DNA from: Mya arenaria
Lineage: Eukaryota; Mollusca; Bivalvia; Myida; Myidae
NCBI RefSeq assembly: GCF_026914265.1
Contig: NC_069129.1
Coordinates: forward strand, 18,275,945-18,339,944
Length of the DNA: 64,000 nucleotides
Direction of reading: 5' to 3'
The notes beneath the pieces were generated by a model. That model made no database searches. It was not told where the DNA came from and was given only the letters and a program-made list of their open reading frames with translations. Both the position numbers and the translations under genes were made by a program. Position 1 is the stretch's first letter. Each line of letters begins with the position of its first letter. This document shows, piece after piece, positions 49,601 to 60,383 of this stretch.

Positions 49601-50470
49601 TAATCTCATACAAAGGAACGAAATGGTTGTCAAGACAATAAAGTATAGGATTGTCAATTTATTGACCAATTCAAGCTTTTCACGACAGAATAAAAGTTGT
49701 TATGCAATAAATTTAACTGATCTATATGTTTAACCTAAAACAGCTTTAAAACTGTCACCTTGGCCCTGGCCTTTAAATCTCAAATAATAACAAACGTGTG
49801 CAGCTTAACAAATAAAGGTTCATTCTAGCAGTTGTTAAAACTTGAGAGATACATTGTAGAAATAGAAAATATTTTATTTACGGATAAAAAATAGAATGAT
49901 ATCAAATTTAAATCGAAACCTTTGCTTTCATTTTGTAACTGTAAATTTCCTGCTTGAAAGGAAGGATTTTACAGCAAGTACTTTTATTTTAAATCAGCGA
50001 TATTTATATCGTCGTATTACACTGATTTGATCACGGGTCGTAATATTTCAAATATGTATTGTGTGATATATTTGTTTTAATAAACTTTCTTATTATTCTG
50101 TGAAAGGTAATCTGGTAAAACGTACCTTTTAGTCATTTAAGTGTTGCCAACGTTGGAAGGAAGTTAAAATAAACCAATGTGAAAGTACATTTAAAGACAC
50201 AACTCAATTCATGAAAAGCCACTTGAATACACAATTATTAATACTATTCTCTTGTGGACACGTAACTTATCATTTTTAGAAAATTGAGAACAATGATCTT
50301 GCGATTTACTCAAATAATTTTGTTTTAATTTTTGCTTGCATTCAGCAATGATTGAATAACAGACAAATGTCAACGAGGGTTTGTGCAGTTTTCTTTGAAG
50401 TTAATTAATGCTAAAGAGTTATATTATTTTTATCGGGATAAACATTGAACCGTGAGTTTTTCATCCTTAT
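49600..50470. repeat. Third, diverged copy of part of the SAMHD1 upstream repeat
   Basis: It aligns in order with 1840-2580 and 55330-56070: AGGATTGTCAATTTAT, CAGCTTAACAAATAAAGGTT, AAAGACACAACTCAATTCATG, CATTGAACCGTGAGTTTT. It is more diverged than copies A and B are from each other and contains its own insertion near 50020-50100. Confidence 0.7.
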
Positions 50471-50749
50471 TTTTAATGTATCTTCATGGGTGTGTGTCTA
50501 TATATGGCCCAGTAAGCATATTACAAATACATTTCTAGCTTTAAATAAACATTGATATTAATTGTAACTAGTTGTATCAGTAGAAGCATATTCAATTTCA
50601 TCCGTTACTGGAGAGCGAGTTTATAAGTGAACGTTCCATGTTTTACTTTTTGGTGAGCACGATTGCAAACAGCAGTATCAAATTGACGTCTTAATGTCCT
50701 GTCAAAAACATCTTTACGTTCCCTTTTTGCACGTTAAATGGGGTGATGT

Positions 50750-52530
50750 CTTGTTAAAGACAAAGTAATCCCCATGCTTAATTTCGTCTCGTTGTCCTTC
50801 TTGTCTTCTCATTTGGTTCTATGTTGGAATAGCCTTCGCTACTTTGTGTAATGGTCAGTTTCAACAAGTTTGTTATCGACGTTTCCCTTTGATGATTCCA
50901 ATGTTAGGTAGTCCATGCAGTAATAAGGGGTAAGATGTGTTTACATTTACAAGCATTTCCCTATCAATTTTCCAGTGTCGCCTTCTACACCTGTCACAGA
51001 TGTCAGTCCTGGCCAGTAATACTTTTCCCTCGTGAGACGCATTGTTCGTTTTCGTAGTGGGTGGTTAGACTGGTCATATAACCCAGTAAATAGGCAATGT
51101 CTGAGTACTTCAGATACTACTAGCTGCTATATGTGGTCACCATTTTTATTTACAAAATTCCTATTTTAATGTGCAGATGTTTGAACTGTTTCTTTATCGG
51201 TCTTGTCACATCATACGGTATTTTGCAGTGTTTTGTTGACGACCGCTTTTCTCCATTTCTACTACTGGGTGTCCCTGCTCTGCCCTTATGTCCCTCATCT
51301 CTTTCTGAGCAAGATGATTAACGTTGTCTTTGGTGTCATCAAGGCTGTTCGTCTTTATGGATAATGTGTCTATATATGTCACAGTAAGCATATTACATGT
51401 ACATATAACTGTTGAGTCGTCTATTTTCATCCTCTCTGTGTCGTCCATGACCGTAATCATCCCCTATTGGTTACGATTCATGCCTCAGCGTTCTGATTTT
51501 TCATCGAAAGAATACTAACCCAACGCCGATGCCCAACGCTGTCCCGTAGCATCGATGCTTGGCGCTAGTGTGAATGAGTGTCAGAGGCTTGTTGTCCGTT
51601 AAAACAAGGAAGTGTGACATGGTCACTTAGTCGCTGAAACTCTTTGCAACCACTCCACTCAAAAACTCTATCCAGATAGGATTGTAGTTGCGTCTGACCG
51701 GTTCAAGGCCATTCAAGCATATACGGTGACCCTCCTCTTTCCATCCTTTATTTGGTACAGCACTGCACCTTATGCTTTTCCAGATGTGCCCGTGCGCAGT
51801 TTAAACGGCTGACATATGGTATGCCGGTACAGGTTGTGAATGCAATCTTTCAGATTGTCAGAGTTGGCTGGAATGGGTCAACCTATCACCTTTCCAATGT
51901 TCATATTGAGAAATCAAAGAATCTTCAGCATTATAGGCTTATAATTGGCTGGTTAGTTGGTCAAACCAAATGGCATCTTATCGTATTAAAAATATATATT
52001 ATCTATAGTAAAGTCGGTACCCTCTTTAAGGATATCCTTTAATGAACTTCTGTCTTGTGGCAGCTTCACTTTATATTCATAATTGTAAAATAGTTGGCAC
52101 CATGTATCTGCGTGTGGACTAATACGACATTCGATGAGAATGGGGGCTTGGTTGGTCAATTTACGCCGGACGCCAACAATTGTTCACAATGTGGTTGCTC
52201 TAATTTTGATTTCAAAGGATTTTCTGTGATGCAGCACATTCCACCACAACAAAACGCATTTTCTTCTTGCGTATATCTCTCTCTCTAATAACCATTGTGC
52301 AGAAGCTGAGATAGCCAGTGAATGGAGTGTTGTTATCGGTAAAAATCTTTAACAATCGAGTTCTGAACAATCATTAAAAAATCCTGTAGAATATTTGTAC
52401 CTAGTATATCAGGAGCTTTAGCTGAATATTTGGTATCTGGTATAACTACTATAAAACAATGAAGTGGTTTTGAATTTGGAAAAAAAGATGTGCGTTGTAA
52501 TATGATTTGGGAAAAGGCTGTAAACACTAC
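50750..52530 (-). pseudogene. Decayed Ty3/Gypsy relic
   Basis: On the minus strand, in the order expected for an element, are VVIPDTKYSAKAPDILGTNI (protease/linker, 52333-52527), LVLTDNKPL (RNase H, near 51590) and an integrase-zinc-like YYWPGL (near 51020). All are separated by stops and frame changes. It differs from the 31-39 kb element. Confidence 0.55.
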
Positions 52531-53551
52531 ATGTATCTAATAAAGCAAAAGCCGGTTCATTGGCATCAATAATATTATTTTGGATCGGCCAAGTCAGTGC
52601 TCGGGTTCAATTACCAAGCTTCCTCGTGAACTGAACATATATGCCTTGATTTTATCACATTAATGTACCAAGAATGCAATATCAAATTAAAACAAAAATG
52701 TTAACAATATAACACAATATAATCAAATGTATGTCAGAAAAAAATCAAAATGCTCACATATTTTCCGCACATAAAACAATCAATTATTATGCTAATTAAC
52801 TTCAATAATCACAAACATTATACGCGCAACTATAAAACTATTACCACAACGCACTTTTACAAGAGTCCACTTATTTTACTAAATTTATCTAATGAAAAAC
52901 CATCACTGAATATCTAGGTGTACCGTACTATTGCGCTTAACTAACAAATACAAATTCACAACAGGGTTAGGAGCTCAATAAATTTATTAATTAAATGAAA
53001 TACAAATATTTAAGTAATTAACAATATCAAAATGTATATGGTAATGCCAAGTAACAAAACTCATTACTGAATTGTAAAAATATTCAACAAATGAAATCTG
53101 TGTCAATACTATGCAAACTATCAAATTATACGAATTGAACTTATGCAAAATAATTTCTATAAAGAGAATATTAATTTTAAATGGTAATTATATATAACCG
53201 GGCTAAACACATGTATTTATCGGCTATGATACAAGTAATCATATAAGGCCGATATAAATTTAATCAAAATAATTCCCCGAATTTTCCAACCATTCATTTC
53301 AAATAGTTAAATCTAAATACAACAAGAAATTGCAAAAAAAGTTTGAATAATTAAATTACATGTCAAAACTCATAATAAATAATGTACTTATATATTCATA
53401 TATACGGTAACTAATATCCTTTATAACCAAAATGATAATTTCGCACACGTTTAACAAAAAACCCCAACAATAGTATCAATCATTTTTAATTGAGAAAATA
53501 TTTTTGAATTAAATTCCAATTATATAGCAATCAATGTCAATTGACACTAGC

Positions 53552-53823
53552 GGCTTCATGCATGAGCGGGGCCCAACCGCCCCCAACCTCCTCTAAAATC
53601 AGCCTAGATTACTTTTTAGTTCAATATAGGAGAAGAGAAGAAATAAAATACACCCAAAATGCACCATTTCGGACTAGAAATTGTAAAATTCTCTTGAGGG
53701 ACCCCCAAACACCCACGTCAACACTTTATACCAATAAATTTCGTTTCTGGGGGAATGGGGAAATCGACTGAGTATGCCCCTAAGTAATGTCCCCTCAAAC
53801 GTCGAATCCTGGATCTGCCCCTG
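53552..53823. mobile_element. Putative hAT-like MITE, copy in duplication B
   Basis: The orthologous position of the element at 395-652, with the same GGATC-containing right end. It was inherited through the duplication. Confidence 0.4.
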
Positions 53824-54837
53824 ATAAACTAAATCAAATTACCATTTAAGTTCTAACTCAATAAAACAATACAACAGTCAAAGAGGCCATGTAAGATTAA
53901 AATCATTGATAACAAAACAATCGCTTTGTCAATTAATTAAGTCTCTTAAGCCAAGTTTATGAAAATGTTCAATGCAAATTATGTTTGATTTATTTCACAA
54001 AATATTCTCGGAGAATAATTAATCACAGAACAAATGTCAATCACTTAATGTAAATCGTAAACATGTACAATCGTAAATTACGCGAAGAGTTTATGCAATT
54101 AATTGAACGCTAAATACCGTATGTATAAATAAACCTATCTAATAAATACTAAGTATCGTTATAACTAAATACATTAATACTAATTTGCCAAAAGCAAATA
54201 TGTCAATACATTTTTTCAATTCCGTCCACAAAATCGTAGCAGGTGCGCTGTCAATGTAAAACGAAAGTCAGACTTGGGTCGCTAAGCTACGTGTGATCGT
54301 CACAGAACACATAAATACGCCCAATCGGAATTGATGAAGAATTCGGCGCCTAATTACGCATTCATACGTCACAGCAGAAAAGCCAATCAAAAATCAATAT
54401 TATAGAGCGTCTTATTACGCATTCATACACCTCGATCAAATGGTCAGATACACGTATAAGGTACACAGGAACTAGTACGATGTCAATGAAACAGTTTTGC
54501 AGTAAAAATGGTGAACAAAAACAAATAAACAAAGCAAATTGAAAGTCCAAAATAAGTTTTAGAATCCCCTAAATGCTATTACACAGACTTTAATGGCGAT
54601 CCATGAAATGAATAACCGGGACTTGAAATTGGCAAACAATGAGTTCAAAATGTAAACAAACAGATGTATAATGTGTTCCCAAATAAGGTATTTGTCTATC
54701 AAGCCAATTTAAAGGCTCCCAATGAAATCAAATTAAAATAAGAAATATGATAATGTCCGAATAGCAGCTTACCACCAATGGTTAAGAAGATTTTTTACCA
54801 GTCGTCAAGTTTGTTATCAGAAATGATAATTAAAATG

Positions 54838-55200
54838 ACACTCTTATTCAAAAACAAAACATATACATGTATAACAAACATAAATGTTTAATGATAAACA
54901 TTGCACTACTTACTTAATATTGCATTTATGGAAAATATTAACTACTGTTAACAGAATTGTAACAGTGAATTAAATAGCAGAAAACGCAAAAATATTAAAT
55001 GATTGGCGAATGCTAAAAGATTTACTGTGGTCTACTATAGTCTCATAAGGTAGAACTTTCTTGTTTTATGCTCATTTCTTTCAAATTAAACTCGATTTCC
55101 TTCATAAGAACCATTGTTGGCATTTATTCATCCTCTTTGGAATATTTAAACAATATTATTAATCGTGGTAAATCTTATTTGGGAGTAAGAGTGCATCTTA
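54838..55200. mobile_element. MITE family M1, copy 2
   Basis: It interrupts sequence that is continuous in copy A near 1690. The ends are CACTCTTATTC on the left and GAGTAAGAGTG on the right, imperfect inverted repeats. The second copy is at 43213-43560 in the opposite orientation. Confidence 0.75.
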
Positions 55201-56119
55201 AAATTGACTGAGAATATTATAATTGATCCATATTCCAGAAGTTATACATGGCGTGAGATCTCACTCATCCTGACAATATTATTTCTAGACATATGAGTAC
55301 CGAATAAATTGCAATACATGATTATATTCACAACTTTAACCTTTCTGTTATAGAACGAAAACAAGTAATGTATATGATTGTCAATTTATGGAATTTTTCC
55401 AGCTTTTCGTAAGAGAATAAAAGAAGTTGTAATGTAACCAATTATGACTGATCTATGTTTTAACCCAAACTAGCTTTATAATTGTCACCTCGACTCTGGC
55501 CTTCAAATCTTTAATAATAGCAAGCAAGTGCAGCTTAACAAATAAAGGTTCATTCTAGCAGGCTGTTTAAACTTGAGAGATAGAAATAGTAAATACTATT
55601 TTTTAACGATTTCAAATCGAAACCTTTTCTTTCAATTTGTAGTTACATTTGCTGCTGGAAACGAAGGACTTTATAGCAAAAACAATCATTTAAATCAGCT
55701 ATTTTATATCGCCGTGTGTAAAAGGCGGTACAGGGAATCTGGTACAATGTACCTTTAAGTCATGCTTCGGGTTGCCAACCGTCGCAAGGAAGTATAATAA
55801 ACTTATTTGAAAATATATTTAAAGACACAACTTAATTCATGGAAAGCCAGTGTAATACAAAATTATATACAGATAATACTATTGTTTTGTGAACGCGTTA
55901 CTTGGGCTTACAATTGGCTTGCTATTTACGCGATTTGTTCTTAAGCATAGATTGACATCAGCAAGGTTGGAATAACAGACAAAAACGTTTTGTTCGTTTT
56001 TTTATCCTTATTAGTGCTTTTGACTAAAATTGATTTTAACGGGTTGAGCATTGAACCGTGAGTTTTCCATTCGTATTTGTGCTTGCTTAGAGGTGACATT
56101 TGTGTTATTTTTTTTATCT

Positions 56120-56350
56120 CGTTAACTCGACTTTAGTATCCCTTTAACACAAATTAGTATCTTGTTCAAACGATTAACAGAGCTAGTAAAACGACTCTGT
56201 AACTCGTAATGAGTGTCTCGTTTAAACGTTAACGTATCTCGTTAAAACGCCATAGTGTCTCGTTAAAACGACATAGTGTCTCGTTTAAACGACTTACGTA
56301 TATCGTTAAAACGACTTACCTACCTCGTAAAATGACTTACGTAAAACGAC
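56120..56350. repeat. TCTCGTTAAAACGAC minisatellite, copy B
   Basis: Same block as at 2615-2825, with a different number of units. Confidence 0.6.
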
Positions 56351-57500
56351 ATATTGGCCAATCAGAATCACGGTATCATATCATTCGAATTCATGATATT
56401 CTGATCATGGCTGAGGCAAGAGATGATCGTTATCTGGCAACTCTTACCGACCATGTATGTCGTTTTAACAGGTTGCTTTGTCGTTTTATCGAGATACTTA
56501 AGTTGATTAAAGGAGTAACAAAGGCGTTTTTACGAGAAGAGTTAGTAAAATATAAATTTTCGAACATTTCTGCGCATATTTTATCTGCAATTGCAGTTTT
56601 CCATACACTCGATCGATCCTTATTGACAAAGAACGAATACATATTTGTATCAAAATGCATTAGCTAACATATTATGAAGACAATGTATAGTTTTTCACTT
56701 AAAGGCCTAGTTTAAGGAATATTTGGCATGAAAATCCCCTGCTGTGCATCTTCTGCTAATTGCACTGATGTCACAGTAGGGGCAAATTTCCTGTGTATTT
56801 GTTTATTGGCTCAGGGCCATTTAGGGTCAATTTCTATTATAAAACCCCCAAGACTACACAGCAGGATACTCAAGATAAGAGATCTGATAAGACAAATAGG
56901 CAATTAGATTAAGATCAATACACGGGATAATGTCAATCAACCAATTACGCTACAGTTTTAAGTTTGAATCGCGTTTATAACGCAAACCAAATTAAGGACT
57001 TTATATACAATATCTAAGCACATACGAGTATCATCATTTGTCGAAGGGTTCCAAATATCAGTATCTTAGTTTCAATGCTGCTTATTATTTGCCACACTTA
57101 TTTTGGTATTAGAAAGAAATTCCGTAAAAAGCATTTTATACACCTTGAACGAGTATCTTCAAGCCGAAAAAAAACCTAACTCGAACTGAAAATAGAAATT
57201 CAATGAACATGAAAGGTCAACTATCAGCGATAAATATTCACTTAAAAATAATAACCCAGATATTTAATGTCACAGTTTGTAAAAAATGTTTCTTTAATTC
57301 CATTGCCTTTGCTAATTACATTTGGCAAATGATTATCTTTATCAGTTATTTCTTTGTTTGCCAATCAAGCGATCATCTACGCTAATTAGCATATGTCACA
57401 ATGTACCATAAATGCTTAATTTAGGTGCAAAACCGCACGCGCCCGGTATGTATTTAAATTGCAGACAATCGCGAGATATGATTGTACATTGCTCTTTTTT

Positions 57501-59485
57501 ATACGCCCGAAGGGTCGTGTCCGTCTGTCCGTCTGTCCGTCCGTTAGCAATTCCGTGTCCGGGCCATAACTTGGTAACTAATAAAGCGATTTTCAAATAA
57601 CTTTATACAAATCATCACTACATTAAAAGGATGTGTCGCGCGCAATTTCCAGGTCCATTACTCAAAGACTAGACTCACCATGGGGGTGCGTTAGCAATTC
57701 CGTGTCCGGGCCACAACTTTGTCACTAATAAAGTCATTTTCAAACAACTTTATACAAAGCATCATTACATTAAAAGGATGTGTCGCGCGCAATTTCCAGG
57801 TCCATACCTCAAAGACTAGAATCACCATGGGGGGGGGGGCGTTACAACTTTATCACTAATATAGTCATTTTCAAATAACTTTTTACAAAGCATCATTACA
57901 TTAAAAGGATGTATCGCGCGCAATTTCCAGGTCCGTACCTCAAAGACTAGAATCACCATGGGGGGGCATAAGCAATTCTGTTTCCGGGCCATAACTTGGT
58001 AACTAATAAAGCGATTTTCAAATAACTTTATACAAATCATCACTACATTAAAAGGATGTGTCGCGCGCAATTTCCAGGTCCATACCTCAAAGACTAGAAT
58101 CACCATGGGGGTGCGTTAGCAATTCCGTGTCCGGGTCACAACTTTGTCACTAATAAAGTCATTTTCAAATAACTTTATACAAAGCATCATTACAATAAAA
58201 GGATGTGTCGCGCGCAATTTCCAGGTCCATACCTCAAAGACTCGAATCACCATGGGTGGGGGCGTTACAACTTTATCACTAATAAAGTCATTTTCAAATA
58301 ACTTTTTACAAAGCATCATTACATTAAAAGGATGTGTCGCGCGCAATTTCCAGGTCCGTACCTCAAACACTAGAATCACCATGGGGGGCATTAGCAATTT
58401 TGTTTCCGGGCCATGACTTGGTAACTAATAAAGCGATTTTAAAATAACTTTATACAAATCATCACTACATTAAAAGGATGTGTCGTGCGCAATTTCCAGG
58501 TCCATACCTCAAAGACTAGAATCACCATGGGGGTGCGTTAGCAAATCCGTGTCCGGGCCACAACTTGGTCACTAATAAAGTCATTTTCAAATAACTTTAT
58601 ACAAAGCATCATTACAATAAAAGGATGTGTCGCGCGCAATTTCCAGGTCCATACCTCAAAGACTCGAATCACCATGGGTGGGGGCGTTACAACTTTATCA
58701 CTAATAAAGTCATTTTCAAATAACTTTTTACAAAGCATCATTACATTAAAAGGATGTGTCGCGCGCAATTTCCAGGTCCGTACCTCAAACACTAGAATCA
58801 CCATGGGGGGCATTAGCAATTTTGTTTCCGGGCCATGACTTGGTAACTAATAAAGCGATTTTAAAATAACTTTATACAAATCATCACTACATTAAAAGGA
58901 TGTGTCGTGCGCAATTTCCAGGTCCATACCTCAAAGACTAGAATCACCATGGGGGTGCGTTAGCAAATCCGTGTCCGGGCCACAACTTGGTCACTAATAA
59001 AGTCATTTTCAAATAACTTTATACAAAGCATCATTACATTAAAAGGATGTGTCGCGCGCAATTTCCAGGTCCATACCTCAAACACTAGAATCACCATGGG
59101 AGGCGTTAGCAATTATGTGTCCGGGCCACATCTTTGTTACTAATAAAGTGATTTTCAAATAACTTTATACAAATCATCACTACATTAAAAGGATGTGTCA
59201 CATGCAATTTCCAGGTCCATACCTCAAAGCCTAGAATCACCATGGGGGGACGTTAGCAATTCCATGTCCAGGCCATAACACAAAGACTAGAATCACCAAT
59301 GTGGGGCGTTAGCAATTCTGTGTCCGGGCCACATCTTTGTTACTTGTCCGTTTGCAACTCCGTGTCCGGGCCATAACTTGGTAACTAATAAAGCGATTTT
59401 CAAATAACTGTATACAAATCATCACTGCATTAAAAGGATGTGTCACGCGCAATTTTCAGGTCCATACCTCAAAGACTAGTTCTTC
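57501..59485. repeat. ~145-bp tandem satellite with 422-bp higher-order units
   Basis: It starts with ATACGCCCGAAGGGTCGT and a GTCC/GTCTGTCC microsatellite. About 13 monomers follow, each with TTAGCAATTCCGTGTCCGGG, ACTAATAAAGCGATTTTCAA, AAAAGGATGTGTCGCG, and AGACTAGAATCACCATGGG followed by a variable G run. Variant monomers (for example those with TTTGTTTCCGGGCC at about 57970, 58388 and 58810) recur every 422 bp, so three monomers form a higher-order unit. The ~93-codon open frames on both strands are by-products. Confidence 0.92.
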
Positions 59486-59799
59486 ATTGCCATGCTATCT
59501 TTTGGTTTTAAAGATTAAAATCAACGAAATGATTACCGACGAAAAGGTCCATTTTCGGAAATCGGCAAAATAACCATTTCCGAAATACCACGACGTTTCT
59601 CGCCGACGAACGTATACTTATGTTTTACAGTAAATTATTTTCTTTCAGAAAAATGCATATCATCGATTAAAATTTTTATCTCCGAAATATGAACACATAT
59701 ACACAAATACAGTTTTCTAATTTTCGTTTAATGCGCCCAAGCACCATGTTTGCACGTTATCATTTACATTAACTTTTCTCATCAATTTAGAAGGACATT

Positions 59800-59980
59800 G
59801 TGAAATCTCAGTTTGACCAAATGGACATGGACGTTATATCTTCCCAAGAGTCGGTTGGCGAACCACCGCGCAAAAAAACTCGTTTGGACGACGATTATTT
59901 GAATTATTCTAAATGGGATGCAGAAACAGTTGCTGAAAAGCTTAAACAGAACGGTCTGGATGAAGCTGCTGAGCGTTTTC
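59800..59980 (+). pseudogene. Duplicated SAMHD1 first coding exon (SAM half-domain) without ATG
   Basis: It aligns base for base with the SAMHD1 exon at 5102-5282, about 75% identical in protein ([24 protein letters not shown]). The ATG position reads GTG; the next in-frame ATGs are about 8 codons later. The donor position is kept (C followed by GTGGTA at 59981). No matching second SAM exon or HD exon follows, and similarity ends at about 60155. It is either a dead fragment or a 5' exon joined to other sequence. Confidence 0.85.
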
Positions 59981-60159
59981 GTGGTAAAATTGTCATCAAT
60001 TTTCTAGCATAATTTGATAATGTTATAAGTGCATGCATCTATTAATTATTTTTATCGTTTACTTATCTTCTAAACATGCAATAAATTGATTAGAAATGTT
60101 TATGTCACATGATATATAGTAAAAAATAAACTTATCATGTAACAATAACAATGTGAGCG

Positions 60160-60383
60160 TCTGATCAACAATAGTTAATCGTATCGTATATAACGATCGT
60201 AAACACAAGTTACGAAACTTGCGATTTTAAGTTGCGACTGTCTTATCAAGCGCATCGTAAATTCGATAGTAGATCGTAACCTACGATGTCGTAAACAGAA
60301 TAGTACGCATGCGCACTTTACTTGTTTTGATCTTCAAAAAGGAGGTTTTACAGCAAAATCGTTATCGTCTGTAAACAATCCCA
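60160..60383 (+). promoter_or_regulatory. Upstream region of the Myb/SANT gene, with CGATCGTAA/TTACGATC-type inverted words
   Basis: It lies just beyond the duplication breakpoint. Repeated ATCGTA, GATCGTAA and TTACGA words occur in both orientations between about 60175 and 60300, with a GCATGCGC palindrome at 60306-60313. It is the likely core promoter/5' UTR by position only. Confidence 0.35.

Larger units (their letters stand above)
53166..60155. repeat. Segmental duplication, copy B
   Basis: The counterpart of 1-5459 (same order and orientation). It ends abruptly about 140 bases after the duplicated SAM exon, in the former first SAMHD1 intron. Differences from copy A are the M1 MITE (54838-55200), the missing T/G homopolymer, the missing Harbinger MITE, and the satellite array at 57501-59485 in place of the segment at 4700-5010. 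Confidence 0.85.

Noticed and set aside
51752-52042. 96-codon plus-strand open frame within the Gypsy relic
   Set aside because: A YGMPVQVVNAIFQ piece faintly recalls an RT motif, but it is on the strand opposite the relic's other domains.
56332-56667. 111-codon open frame in duplication copy B
   Set aside because: Copy A has an early stop at the same place (after about ten codons from the shared ATG), and no domain is recognisable. A recently opened frame cannot be excluded but is unsupported.
57822-58819. ~93-codon repeated open frames on the satellite (MVILVFEVRTWKLRA-type)
   Set aside because: They recur with the 422-bp satellite period and are open on both strands. No start context or domain was found.
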